Shown here piece after piece: positions 40,495 to 49,868 of a stretch of DNA of 64,000 nucleotides. Position 1 is the first letter of the stretch. The number at the start of each line of letters is the position of its first letter. A program made the translations under genes and the position numbers. This DNA comes from Vicinamibacterales bacterium. Its GTDB lineage: Bacteria; Acidobacteriota; Vicinamibacteria; Vicinamibacterales; UBA8438. Below the pieces are notes generated by a model, which saw only the letters and a list, made by a program, of their open reading frames with translations, did not search any database and had not been told where the DNA came from. The stretch lies in the NCBI GenBank assembly GCA_958296065.1, contig CATQHX010000011.1, positions 94,899 through 158,898 on the forward strand, written 5' to 3'.

Positions 40495-41630
40495 CACGCG
40501 CTGCCCGTTTGCACCACAGCGCCCGACCATCTAGCAAGCTCGTACAGTGATGGCAAGGGGACCGAGCCGGGCATCGCCGCGTCCTCCAGGCTCATGAGTC
40601 GCCTCTCCTCGCCGGTCTCGTACGCCGCATCCACCTTCTCCAAGTGCTGCGCCACCCTCTCCGCCGCCGTCCTGGTCGCCGGTCTGCACGGCTCGCGGAA
40701 TGCCTCGGCCAGACTGCGCGGCTGCCGGTCGCCTGCCTCCACCAGCATCCAGCTCGCGTACCCGTAAGGCGCAGTCGGTCCCAGCTTCGCCCCGGGGGAT
40801 ACGGTAGCGATCAGGCTGACCAGCCGGGCCGCCACGTCACCCGCGATCTCGGCATCCCCGCCCAGATTGTCGAGCAGCGTGCCGCGGTCCAGCACGACAT
40901 AGCCGTAGAACAGCCCGGAGGTCAACTCGGTCTCGCCGATGTGGTCAGCTCCCGCATCGTCCTCCGCCCGTTGCAGATCGTCCACGACCGTGAAGTAGTC
41001 GCTCTCGCTCTCTGCCGCGTGCACCGTGAAAGCGTGGCCGACGTGGACGGCCGCATCGATGTTGGCTTCGACATCCGACGTGACCATGCGGCCGAACAGC
41101 GCAGCGGCAATGCCTCCCGGCATGGCGCAGTTGTCTCGCAACGCCTTCATGTTCGCCTTCGACTTCTTGCCCCATTCGGCCGCCGCGGCCCCAGCCGCCT
41201 TCGCGTCGTTTCCATGGTCCCGCGCGATCTTCTGCGCTTCCTCGGCAAGGTAGGCGATCTCCGGCTCACCGAGCAGCAGGGGCTGTCGATTCGATCGTTT
41301 GTCGCCCTTGTCCCCGTACACGGCGATCTGGAACGCCGTCGAGATCGCCTTGATCGCGTCCGGATCGTGGTCGGCACCCTCCAGCGGCCCAATGACGCGC
41401 CGCGTCACGGTTTCACGGGACCGCACGCTCGCCGTGGCGCCGTCGATCCTCTGCAGCGCATAGTCACTGTCCGCAACTCGCCAGTGGCGCTTCAGGCACT
41501 GCGACGAGATCCGTGTGCGGATCGCGCCACCGTAGGTGATGCGCTTGGCGAGTCCGGAATCGTCGCGGTTCAACAACACGGCAGAATAGCCGTGCAGGCT
41601 GTGAATCTGAAGAAAACGAGCATCAGGCAT
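40494..41630 (-). CDS. cas7e: Type I-E Cascade backbone Cas7e
   Basis: ATG 41630 (MPDARFLQIHSLHGYSAVLL) gives 378 residues and overlaps the cas11 end by 8 bp. RDDSGLAKRITYGGAIRTRI followed by SSQCLKRHWR is the Cse4/CasC signature. FVHHGHAFTVH-like text (AAVHVGHAFTVHAAESESDY) follows. Six copies of this protein normally coat the crRNA in Cascade. Confidence 0.94.
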   Translation of the reverse strand: MPDARFLQIHSLHGYSAVLLNRDDSGLAKRITYGGAIRTRISSQCLKRHWRVADSDYALQRIDGATASVRSRETVTRRVIGPLEGADHDPDAIKAISTAFQIAVYGDKGDKRSNRQPLLLGEPEIAYLAEEAQKIARDHGNDAKAAGAAAAEWGKKSKANMKALRDNCAMPGGIAAALFGRMVTSDVEANIDAAVHVGHAFTVHAAESESDYFTVVDDLQRAEDDAGADHIGETELTSGLFYGYVVLDRGTLLDNLGGDAEIAGDVAARLVSLIATVSPGAKLGPTAPYGYASWMLVEAGDRQPRSLAEAFREPCRPATRTAAERVAQHLEKVDAAYETGEERRLMSLEDAAMPGSVPLPSLYELARWSGAVVQTGSA

Positions 41631-42192
41631 CAGTGGAGGTCTCCCCGTCTTGAGACGCGCGTTCCGCGGCGGCGCGGGTGCGGTAGTAGTCGCGGGCAAT
41701 CCGACGGTCGGTGTGGTCGCCGCCGAACAGAACGAACTCGCCCAGAGTCACAAGATTGAAGCGGCTGGATTCACCGGCCGCAAGGCGGCGGCAGGTCCGA
41801 ACGACAACTTCCCTCCGCAACTCGGGCGCGGCCGACAGCAAACGCGCCAGGCGCAGCTCCGACAATCCCGCTTCACATAGCGCCCGCCCCATGGACAGCG
41901 AATAGTCGTGGGCAGGCTTCTTTTGGGGATCCCGGCCCTTCGGAGTCAGGACCGCAATGGCCTGAATCAGCGCGGCCCAACCGGCCTCGTTTCGCATGGC
42001 GACCGGATGGTGCCTGGCAAGCAGATTCCAGAAGGCAGCCGTGCCGGCCCCGTTGTAGGGACCGCGGCGAAGCGCAGCCGCCGGCCCTGGATCGAGACGC
42101 GCGATCTCGCCCGCAATCTTCGGAATTGCTTCTCGCAGGTCTTGTGCCGCCGGCGCGCCTTCCGGTTCCGGTCGCGTGTCTTCACGCGGCAT
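41623..42192 (-). CDS. cas11: Type I-E small subunit Cas11 (Cse2)
   Basis: ATG 42192 follows AGGAGG with a 6-bp spacing and overlaps the cas8e stop by 11 bp; the protein has 189 residues. FWNLLARHHPVAMRNEAGWA and SRFNLVTLGEFVLFGGDHTD are typical helical Cse2 segments. Two copies form the belly of Cascade and stabilise the R-loop. Confidence 0.9.
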   Translation of the reverse strand: MPREDTRPEPEGAPAAQDLREAIPKIAGEIARLDPGPAAALRRGPYNGAGTAAFWNLLARHHPVAMRNEAGWAALIQAIAVLTPKGRDPQKKPAHDYSLSMGRALCEAGLSELRLARLLSAAPELRREVVVRTCRRLAAGESSRFNLVTLGEFVLFGGDHTDRRIARDYYRTRAAAERASQDGETSTDA

Positions 42193-43783
42193 CGTGAGCC
42201 TCCTGAACCTCGAAGATATCGGGCTGATCGCTGAACACGCTCTGCGGTCGCCTGAGTCGGCTTTGAAACGCGCTCGTTGCTCTCGCATGCGCCCTGTAGC
42301 GCCACACGGCCGGACAAGGCACGGCTTCGATCGCCTCGTAGAGAAGTGCTCGCGCCGTGCCGATCATGTGCCGAACGAACTCGGCGCGTGCCGCCGCCGC
42401 TCTCCCTTCGTCATCCGCCGCGGCGAAGCGACGACCGAGGGCTCCGAAGAACGCCGCGTCGACGGCATCGTCGAGCCGGCGCGCGTAGGGGTTGGCGTGC
42501 ATCCGGTCGGCCTTCGTCAGTTCGTCCGCGGGCTTCCCGCCACTCGCAGCCACGGCGATGCCGAAACGCAGCGCCCGCTCGACTTCTCGAATCTCCTCGA
42601 TCTGCGCTTCGGAGACGCGCGCGAGCGCGTCGCGGCCTTCTCGTCTGCCGAGCGCGGCGGTGATTCTGTTGTCGAAGGCGATGTCGCTGCGCTCGTGGTA
42701 GCCGTCGGTCTTCCCCTGCCCGCCCGCCACTCCCCGAGCGACAACCTTCCAGCGTCCTGGCCGCGTCGAATCGACCCGCATAGCGGGTGGAAGACGGTAG
42801 GAGTCGCGATCGAACATCAACTTGGCCAGGCGATCGTACCGAAACCCGACGTTGGACAGGGAGAGCGCGGTCGCGTCCTTCGCACCGACCGGAGTCCAGA
42901 AATCGCCCACGTTGCCATGAGCGTCCTTCGCGGCGACGCGGGCCGCCTTCGAGGCCGCGGTCCAGGCCGCGATCCCATGATGCTCCGCCCGCAGCCGTAC
43001 CCTGCGGCAGACCTCGATGAAGTACGGATCCAACTCGCGCAAGTCAAGGGAGGTCGTGCCGTTCCAGGGCTCCAACCACAGCAGGACCAGCCCATCCTGC
43101 GGATCGAAATACTCCCGATGGCTTTCCAGCAATGAGGTACGCCCATCGAGCATCCGCTGCATGTCGTTGAAGAGATGCGCGCCCAGGCCACCGTCGGCGG
43201 GCGCCAGACCGAGACACGGCCGAGCGGACGAGCCCCCGTTCATGCGGGAGACCCCGTAGTACCCTTCGACCGGCGGGCAGCGTCCTCCGTAGTTCGCCAT
43301 AGTCTGCACATCGACCAACGCAAAGAGCCAGTCGTCTGGCGCGCAGCGACTCGCAATACCTTGCTTGACGTCGTGATTCTTCGCCGTGACCAGAACGTCG
43401 AGGTCGTCCGGAGTTGCGACCCGCCCGCGATACTGCCCCAACCCGTTCGGCGCCGGGCACTGCATGAAGGCAGGCTGCGCCGGATCGTCCACGATCAGCC
43501 GCCATGGCTCATCGGCGCTGAACCCCGGCGTCAGGCTTCGGAGCAGTGCGCACCACTCACCTGCCCTTCGCGGCAGCGTGGCGGCGTCGGATCGCTCTAC
43601 TACGATCACGCCGAGCTGCGCCAGAAACGCATGCCACGCGTGGCGCTGGTGGGGCCGCAGCGCGGAAAACGCTGCGATCCCGTCCGCCGCCAGCGCCTCG
43701 TACACCTCCGGCAACGACATGGCCGCCGACGTGTCGTTCGTCAGACGAACCCGAATCAGCGGATCGGTGAGCAGACTATGCAT
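42182..43783 (-). CDS. cas8e: Type I-E large subunit Cas8e (Cse1)
   Basis: A 533-residue protein beginning MHSLLTDPLIRVRLTNDTSA and MSLPEVYEALAADGIAAFSA, the standard Cse1 opening. It has LRPHQRHAWHAFLAQLGV and the PAFMQCPAPNG loop region, used for PAM recognition in the family, and a four-helix bundle C-terminus. The start overlaps the cas3 end by 8 bp. It is 20-30 residues longer than E. coli Cse1. Confidence 0.93.
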   Translation of the reverse strand: MHSLLTDPLIRVRLTNDTSAAMSLPEVYEALAADGIAAFSALRPHQRHAWHAFLAQLGVIVVERSDAATLPRRAGEWCALLRSLTPGFSADEPWRLIVDDPAQPAFMQCPAPNGLGQYRGRVATPDDLDVLVTAKNHDVKQGIASRCAPDDWLFALVDVQTMANYGGRCPPVEGYYGVSRMNGGSSARPCLGLAPADGGLGAHLFNDMQRMLDGRTSLLESHREYFDPQDGLVLLWLEPWNGTTSLDLRELDPYFIEVCRRVRLRAEHHGIAAWTAASKAARVAAKDAHGNVGDFWTPVGAKDATALSLSNVGFRYDRLAKLMFDRDSYRLPPAMRVDSTRPGRWKVVARGVAGGQGKTDGYHERSDIAFDNRITAALGRREGRDALARVSEAQIEEIREVERALRFGIAVAASGGKPADELTKADRMHANPYARRLDDAVDAAFFGALGRRFAAADDEGRAAAARAEFVRHMIGTARALLYEAIEAVPCPAVWRYRAHARATSAFQSRLRRPQSVFSDQPDIFEVQEAHDAA

Positions 43784-46379
43784 TCCGGGATCGTATCCCC
43801 GTTCGATCGTAGATCAGCCTGTGTTCGCCTACCTGCAGCACGAGGCCACCCTCGGGTACCGGAATCGCCCGCGCTGCGTCGATTTCCTCCTTCCCCGGCG
43901 TTCTGCCCCGGAACAGGTGCGCCGGCAGGTTGAAGTTCTGAACCGCAGCACCGAACGGTCCGGTCACTGGGTCAGCGAGAACGACGCGCGGCCCATCCTC
44001 GCCCAGCCGCGTGCGCACGTGCTCGTCGAGATCGGGGAACACCAGACTCTCGTCGAACGGCTCCTCCCGGGTGAGGGCGTGGTTCCTGGCGACTCCGGCT
44101 CCGGCGGCGCGCGAACCGAATACCCTTGAAGCATGGGACACCCAACGCTCCCCCAGCTCTTTGGCGAGCTGACGAAGCACCTCCGGGTGGGTCGCACGCT
44201 CGACGAGCATCCGGTTCATCGCCGGGATGGTCCACGTCTCGTGATCCGAAATCAGCCTGCGTGTAGCTTCCAGCCCGACGAGGTCCTGGTAGATGCCTCC
44301 GCGATCCGACACACCGAGCCCGTGGCCGAGAAGCCCGCCGCCGAGTCCGCCCTCCAGCCCTGCCTCGGGAACCAGGACCAGGCACCGCGGTTCGCGAAAG
44401 GGTCGTGGTCGACTTGTTCTTGCGTGCCGGTGCACTCGGCCGATTCGCTGCAGGAGGACATCCACCGGACAGAGGTCCGAGATGAGGAAGTCGGCGTCGA
44501 TGTCGAGCGACTGCTCGAGCGTCTGGGTCCCGATAACCACCAGGCCACTCGTAGACCGGGACGCTTCCTTGCCGATCGCTCCCTCTACGGCATCGTCTAA
44601 CAGCCTGCGATCCTCGGCGGCGAAGCGGCTGTGATGCAGCGCCGCTGCCTCGGAAACCGTCAACGCCACGTCGTCCCCGCCCTGCGCTAACAACGCACCG
44701 AATACAGCCTGAGCGCTCGACACGGTGTTGCGAATCACGAGGACCCTGGCCCCTTCCCGAGCCGCAGATGCAGCCGTTCGGGCGATGGAGTCGGAATCAC
44801 CCATACTTGCGACCGCACTCATCGAGACCGATTTTGTCGGCCCGCGCGTCGTGATCGCACGTGTCTCCGGGAGTCCGTCGGCCGACACGAGGGTGAGCGC
44901 CGGATACGGCGCGCCTTCGGCATCTCTCGGTGCAGGCGGAGCGAACCGTGCATCCCGGTTTGTGAACTTCGACCGGGCCGCGGCGCCGAGCGTGGCCGAC
45001 ATCAGCATGGCATGCCCACCCAGCGCCAAGTGCCCTTTCAGCACACCGCGTAACAACTCGGTCATGTAGGTGTCACTCGCATGCACCTCGTCGACGACCA
45101 GCAGGCTCCGTGCGAGCGAGGCCGCCCGGAAGTGCGCCCACTTCACTCGCAACCCGGCGAGTAGCACCTGATCGACCGTCCCAACGGCCGCGGACGCACT
45201 CAAGAACTTCCGGGCACTCTCCGCGGCCCACCGCGCAACGCGCTTCTCCTCGTCGGGGTCGTCCTCCCAGAAGACATCGAACCGCTCGACGCGTCGCCCC
45301 TCGGCGTCTCCAGCAACGAGATAGCCAGGAACGGCAAGGACGGTCTCTACATGTGCCGCCAGCGGGAAGAGCCGCCCCAACGCCTGGCTCACTCGTCGAT
45401 GCAGTTGCTTCGCGGCCGCGCGCGTCGGCACCGCGAAGTACAGTCCGTCCACGAAGCCGGCCTGCCACAACGCAGCGAAGCGGAGGATCGCCGCCTCCGT
45501 CTTGCCTGATCCTGTCTCGCTCTCCAGAATCAGCAGCGGCTGATCGACCGGAGCAGCGGTCACGGCGCATTGAGATGGACGCATGTCCGCGTAGTCGAAG
45601 AGGCTTCGGAAGTCTCGAGAGGCCGTAACGTTGGCAACCGCAATCCAATCGCGCCTCCGAAACCCTCTGCTCCGGATAGTGTCAGCCGCGATGCGACGGG
45701 CGCGCTCGATATAGTCCGGATCCGGATCCGGCTGGAATCGGAACGCTTCGTCGTCCGACCCGAGTTGATCGGCGAGGGTTACGAGCCCGGCGAAGAGATG
45801 CGCCAGCGCCGGGGTTTCGGGCATGCGAGGGCCAGGCGAGAACGCGGCGGGAAACCAAGAACGGCCACGTTCGGCCAACATCTTGGCCGTCGCGCGCGGA
45901 TCGTACCCGGCGAACGGCTTCCACAGTTCAGGCGGCCCACCTCCGGATCGCGTCGGTCTGCGTGCCGGTCGACCGTGATGGGCCAGCATGGCGTACGCGA
46001 GAGGGATGACGCCAGCCCCCCACTCGTCCACGATGTCATGGAGTCCCAGCAGTGCACAGATGTCAGACTGGTCGAAGCAGAGCATCGCCTCCGCGATGTG
46101 TCCGGCCCGCCGCGGAGCGCGCGCGGGCAACTCGTTTGGAGGCCGGACCTGGAACTGAAAACCGGCGTTCAATTTGCCGAAGTCATGCAGGAACGCGAGA
46201 AACGTCAAGCGGGCCGTGGTCGTGTCGGTGAGTTCGTTGGCGCCCGCTGCGTTGACGAACCGCACGCGCAGCACCGGATCTTGGAGCAGGGCTTCGAAGC
46301 ATGCCGCGACGTCGGCGCAGTGATGTTCCAGGCGATGGATGCGCCCCGATGATTTGTCGAACTTCCCCCAGGCCTCCAT
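43776..46379 (-). CDS. cas3: Type I-E Cas3 helicase-nuclease
   Basis: ATG 46379 (MEAWGKFDKSSGRIHRLEHH) gives 867 residues; a longer frame to 46466 would run into the divergent exonuclease start. The HD nuclease part has His15/His19-20 and LAFLHDFGK (His65-Asp66). The SF2 helicase has Walker A SETGSGKTEAA near residue 300, LLVVDEVHASDTYM (DEVH) and LLQRIGRVHRH (motif VI). It unwinds and degrades target DNA after Cascade binding. First gene of the operon; 79 bp separate it from the divergent DnaQ-like gene. Confidence 0.95.
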   Translation of the reverse strand: MEAWGKFDKSSGRIHRLEHHCADVAACFEALLQDPVLRVRFVNAAGANELTDTTTARLTFLAFLHDFGKLNAGFQFQVRPPNELPARAPRRAGHIAEAMLCFDQSDICALLGLHDIVDEWGAGVIPLAYAMLAHHGRPARRPTRSGGGPPELWKPFAGYDPRATAKMLAERGRSWFPAAFSPGPRMPETPALAHLFAGLVTLADQLGSDDEAFRFQPDPDPDYIERARRIAADTIRSRGFRRRDWIAVANVTASRDFRSLFDYADMRPSQCAVTAAPVDQPLLILESETGSGKTEAAILRFAALWQAGFVDGLYFAVPTRAAAKQLHRRVSQALGRLFPLAAHVETVLAVPGYLVAGDAEGRRVERFDVFWEDDPDEEKRVARWAAESARKFLSASAAVGTVDQVLLAGLRVKWAHFRAASLARSLLVVDEVHASDTYMTELLRGVLKGHLALGGHAMLMSATLGAAARSKFTNRDARFAPPAPRDAEGAPYPALTLVSADGLPETRAITTRGPTKSVSMSAVASMGDSDSIARTAASAAREGARVLVIRNTVSSAQAVFGALLAQGGDDVALTVSEAAALHHSRFAAEDRRLLDDAVEGAIGKEASRSTSGLVVIGTQTLEQSLDIDADFLISDLCPVDVLLQRIGRVHRHARTSRPRPFREPRCLVLVPEAGLEGGLGGGLLGHGLGVSDRGGIYQDLVGLEATRRLISDHETWTIPAMNRMLVERATHPEVLRQLAKELGERWVSHASRVFGSRAAGAGVARNHALTREEPFDESLVFPDLDEHVRTRLGEDGPRVVLADPVTGPFGAAVQNFNLPAHLFRGRTPGKEEIDAARAIPVPEGGLVLQVGEHRLIYDRTGIRSRNA

Positions 46380-46458
46380 GCGGCACCCTACCCTGATTCG
46401 CTGCCCGGCGAACCTGCATGTTGACGCCGACCGCCGTACGGCTGCCGCATTCGAAGCC

Positions 46459-47127
46459 GTGAGCACGTTCGTCGCTATCGATTTCGAGACCGCTTCGGTC
46501 CGTCGTGACAGCGCCTGTGCGGTCGGCGTCGCCGCCGGCTGCGCCGGTCGCGTCGTCCTCTCGCGGACCTACCTGATCCGGCCGCCCTCCGGGCAGTTTA
46601 CGTTCACTGACCTCCATGGCCTGGACTGGGAGGACGTACGCGACGCGCCGACCTTCGCCGAGCTGTGGCCGACGCTTCGCTCGTGGATCGACCGTGCCGC
46701 GTTCGTGGCCGCCCACAACGCGCCGTTCGACCGTAGTGTTCTGCACGCCTGCTGCGCCCGGTACCGGCTGAGACCACCGTCGACGCGGTTCGTCTGCACC
46801 GTGCAGATCGCACGCGCGCAGTGGGGAATCCGCCCGACGAAGCTTCCCGACGTCTGCCGGCGGCTCGGAATCCCGCTGCGTCACCACGATGCCGGAGCGG
46901 ATGCACTGGCCTGCGCGCGCATCGTGCTCGCGGCCCAGGCCGATGGGTGGCGTCCCGGGAAGCGGCGCACACGCCGGACTGCGAACCGCGCCGTGGTGCG
47001 CGTTGTGCCGCCAGCCGGCCGATCTCGGTGGTCGAGCAGGCGGCGCTGGATGTCGTTCCCGTACCGTCTCCTGACTTGGTGGCGCCGGTTGCGTTTCAGC
47101 ATCGCCGAACCTCCGGCCCGCGATTGA
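46459..47127 (+). CDS. DnaQ-like DEDDh 3-prime to 5-prime exonuclease, divergent from cas3
   Basis: GTG 46459 (SSTFVAIDFETA-like start, VSTFVAIDFETASVRRDSAC) gives 222 residues. The exonuclease motifs are Exo I IDFET (Asp8, Glu10), Exo II AHNAPFDRSVL (Asp91) and Exo III HHDAGADAL (His143, Asp148), the full DEDDh set. The last 60 residues are Arg-rich with a WSSRRRWM segment and may bind nucleic acid. Known relatives trim prespacers in type I-E systems, either alone or fused to Cas2. Adjacent and divergent position, 79 bp from cas3, supports a CRISPR role; a general repair role is the alternative. Confidence 0.85.
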   Translation: MSTFVAIDFETASVRRDSACAVGVAAGCAGRVVLSRTYLIRPPSGQFTFTDLHGLDWEDVRDAPTFAELWPTLRSWIDRAAFVAAHNAPFDRSVLHACCARYRLRPPSTRFVCTVQIARAQWGIRPTKLPDVCRRLGIPLRHHDAGADALACARIVLAAQADGWRPGKRRTRRTANRAVVRVVPPAGRSRWSSRRRWMSFPYRLLTWWRRLRFSIAEPPARD

Positions 47128-47211
47128 AGACTCCTCTCCGGTTGTCGGCGGCGGGGGGATCTCTCGCGGTGCTCAATTTGAAGATCAGATCGTTATTATG
47201 TACATTTCCCC

Positions 47212-48405
47212 ATGATTCCCCGTCATCTCGCAGCAACCATCCAGCGGGCGGCGACCCGCTATCCGGTCGTCTCGGTGAACGGGCCCCGGCAGTCCGGCAA
47301 GACGACGCTGTTGCGGAGCGCTTTTCCGCAGCACCGCTACGTCTCGCTCGAGGCGCCTGACGAGCGCACGTTCGCCCTGGAGGATCCGCGCGGATTCCTT
47401 GGTCGTTTCGATGGGCCGGTCATCCTGGACGAGGCGCAACGGGCGCCCGATCTGTTCTCCTACATCCAGACGATTGTCGACGATGATCCCGCGCCCGGCC
47501 GTTTCCTGCTGTCGGGGTCCCGCAACTTCCTGCTGATGCAGAAGATCTCGCAGTCGCTGGCCGGGCGGGTGCGCCTGACCTGCCTGCTGCCGTTTTCCCT
47601 GGCCGAGCTGACGCGCCGGGACGCGCCGGCGATGGCGGAACTGTTGACCCACGGCGCTCGTGATCCAGTGCCGGCCGGCGCCTGGACGGACCACGCGGTG
47701 CGCGGCTTCTACCCGCGCATCCACGATCTCGGGCTCGACCCGAGCGAGTGGCTGGCCCAGTATTTCCAGACCTACCTGGAGCGCGACGTGCGCGACCTGA
47801 CCCAGGTCGGCGACTTGGAGGCGTTCGGCCGCTTCGTCCGGCTGTGCGCTGGCCGCGCCGGCGGGCTGCTGAACCTGTCAAGTCTTGGCAACGATTGCGG
47901 GGTCAGCCACGACACGGCCCGCCGCTGGCTGTCGGTGCTGGAAGCGAGCTTCGTGATCTTCCGCCTCCGGCCGTACCACCGGCGCTTCAACAAGCGGTTG
48001 ACGAAGCGGGCGAAGCTCTGTTTCGTGGACACGGGAATGCTGTGTTGGCTGCTCCGCATCAGGAACGCCGACCAACTCGCCAGCCACGCCGCGCGCGGGG
48101 CGGTGTTCGAGAACTTGGTGGTCGCAGAGGCGCTCAAGGTCGGCTGCAACGTGGGGGAACCGCCCGACCTGTACCACTGGCGCGATCAGCGGGACAACGA
48201 GATCGACCTGATCGTCGACACGCCGGACGGCCCGCATGCGGTGGAGATGAAGTCCGGCGAGACCGTCGCTGGCGACTTCTTCAAGGGATTGGCCCACTGG
48301 CGCTCGCTGGCGGGACGATCCGCCCCGGCCACCCTGGTCTACGGAGGCGGCGAGAGCTACGTCCGGAACGAGGTCGATGTCCGGGCCTGGCGGGACTGGA
48401 TGTAG
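47212..48405 (+). CDS. DUF4143 / AAA ATPase-family protein
   Basis: A 397-residue protein from ATG 47212 (MIPRHLAATIQRAATRYPVV). The Walker A motif GPRQSGKTTLL and Walker B PVILDEAQRAPDLF come first, and a DUF4143 region follows (LAQYFQTYLERDVRDLTQVG, and NLSSLGNDCGVSHDTARRWL, a winged-helix-like part). The C-terminus RDQRDNEIDLIVDTPDGPHA then VEMKSG resembles a PD-(D/E)xK fold. Such proteins are widespread and often found with mobile elements; the biological role is unknown. The AT-rich TTATTATGTACATTTCCCC just upstream may hold the promoter. Confidence 0.85.
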   Translation: MIPRHLAATIQRAATRYPVVSVNGPRQSGKTTLLRSAFPQHRYVSLEAPDERTFALEDPRGFLGRFDGPVILDEAQRAPDLFSYIQTIVDDDPAPGRFLLSGSRNFLLMQKISQSLAGRVRLTCLLPFSLAELTRRDAPAMAELLTHGARDPVPAGAWTDHAVRGFYPRIHDLGLDPSEWLAQYFQTYLERDVRDLTQVGDLEAFGRFVRLCAGRAGGLLNLSSLGNDCGVSHDTARRWLSVLEASFVIFRLRPYHRRFNKRLTKRAKLCFVDTGMLCWLLRIRNADQLASHAARGAVFENLVVAEALKVGCNVGEPPDLYHWRDQRDNEIDLIVDTPDGPHAVEMKSGETVAGDFFKGLAHWRSLAGRSAPATLVYGGGESYVRNEVDVRAWRDWM

Positions 48406-48568
48406 GCAATGGGACCCAGCCGCTCACGCTCCACTTCGGCCAAGAGCAAGACTCCAGCCACCCCGCCGGTTGTCGGGTGCCCGCCGGCGCCAGTGCCGGC
48501 GGCCGACCGCACCGGCCCGCCATCTCCCAGTTTCGCCGTGTTGACGCCGGCTCTTGGCCGTCACGCCC

Positions 48569-48650
48569 GAAGCCCCTGGGTAGCTCGACAGCCTCCAGTA
48601 CCGACAGATCCAGATCGCAGATCTGCTCGAGCAACTCCGCTCGCGGCGGT
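48569..48650 (-). pseudogene. Relic of the 96-residue IS21 passenger gene
   Basis: The minus strand reads LLEQICDLDLSVLEAVELPR followed by GFGRD, matching residues 66-95 of the passenger protein at 29123-29413 with few changes. No istA or istB sequence adjoins it. It marks an older IS21-related footprint outside the CRISPR region. Confidence 0.65.
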
Positions 48651-49430
48651 TTGTCGGGGTGGTCTCTCGTCGCGTCGGCGTGTTCCGATCGTGCTCGATC
48701 CCGGTCGTTTGGCTGCTCCGCATCGTGCGGTCATGCGGCGCGGCTTTTCACGATTTCCATCGTCTGGGGAGTGGACGAATGTCCCGCTGGATGTCCGCTC
48801 CTGCAGCGGCTCTTCGTGCGCGTCGCGCGCTGCTTTCGTGGTGCTCGTTCCCGTCGAAGAGGTGTGGACGCTGGATGTCGTGCGGGCTGTGCGTGGTCCC
48901 CGTTGGGTCGTCGATGAAGGCGCTCGTCGTCATCCTCGGCGTCGTCGCGATCCTCGCCCCGGCTTCTTTCGTCGGATGCCTGGGTGCTGCTGTTCTCCCG
49001 CCGTGGTCGTAGCGTCTCGGCAGCTCGGCCCCACAGCCGTCCGGTGGTACGTCTTGCCGAGGTTGACTGCTCTTCGGGCGTGACCGCGGTCCCTGGGTCT
49101 GGTTGGTGGTCTCGATGGTGGCGCCGTTCCGAGCGCCATGGGAACGCGGTGCGTGGGCTCGTGCTCCTCGCGGCCGTCGCGGCGGTCCGTCGTCCCGGGT
49201 CCGGGACAGATCGGGTCGTTGCGCGGGTTCTCGTCCGTGCGCGGCGGGATGTCGATTGGCGCGTTTGCCTTCTTGATGCCGGGCTGCTCGACGTCGTGCG
49301 GATCCCGGTGGTGATCGTTGCGTTTCTGGTCGTTCGGTTCGACTGCGCCGAGTCGTGGCGTATCGCTCGAAGCGTTGGCTCCCGGCGGTGCTCCGCTGCT
49401 GTCCGAGGGGCGGGTTCGAGGGGGAGATAG
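48651..49430. other. About 0.8 kb with no recognised gene
   Basis: Overlapping frames on both strands are Arg/Pro/Thr-rich without signatures. The plus frame 48984-49430 has some hydrophobic character (VVRIPVVIVAFLVVRFD), but no start site or family supports it. I regard the stretch as non-coding or decayed. Confidence 0.35.
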
Positions 49431-49441
49431 CACCCCTCGAA

Positions 49442-49610
49442 CGAGAACTGGGGCCGCGGAGAGGCAATAACTGGGGCCATGGCCCTCTGGAAAACTGGGG
49501 CCGCGGAAACGGCCGGATCAGGTACATGTCAATGCCAGGTGTCAACGTGACCACCGGATCAAGCCTTCCCGCAGGGAAAAATACTGGGTGAGCGACGCCA
49601 GAACTGGGGT
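49442..49610. repeat. Cluster of AACTGGGGCC repeats, IS21-type end without transposase
   Basis: AACTGGGGCCGCGG occurs at about 49448 and 49493, AACTGGGGCCATGG at 49470, and AACTGGGGTCGC at 49602. Such short multiple repeats with 20-30 bp spacing are typical of IS21-family termini. No istA or istB adjoins them, so this is a solo end or deletion scar of a different IS21 element than the one between the CRISPR arrays. Confidence 0.55.
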
Positions 49611-49619
49611 CGCTCACCC
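49586..49619. terminator. 11-bp stem hairpin
   Basis: GGGTGAGCGAC (49586-49596) pairs perfectly with GTCGCTCACCC (49609-49619) around a 12-base loop. A short pyrimidine run (CTCTTGCCTCCTCC) follows but no T-tract. It could be a terminator-like structure or part of the neighbouring IS end. Confidence 0.45.
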
Positions 49620-49868
49620 CTCTTGCCTCCTCCTCGTGGTGTTGTTAGACCGTTGAATGCGCGGTGGGGTGCACTGGTGCGAGAACCCCCCAGTGTTTCC
49701 GGGCGCTTACGGTGTGTTCACGGTGAACAATCCACGGCACTTTCGCCAGGCGGATCGACGGTCGCGATCGGTTGCAGGACCCTGCAATGAACTTGTTTAC
49801 CTTGCCCAGATACGACTCATGCCGCTACTGTGTGGACATTGCGCAGCAAGGCGTGGTGTCATGGAGGC

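Noticed and set aside
39784..40530. Longer cas5e start at 40530
   Set aside because: The ATG overlapping the cas7e stop at 40494 fits operon coupling and the Cas5 N-terminus better.
48748..49617. Long minus-strand frame of 289 codons
   Set aside because: Highly biased to Arg, Pro, Thr and Ser, without start signal or domain; typical chance frame in GC-rich DNA.
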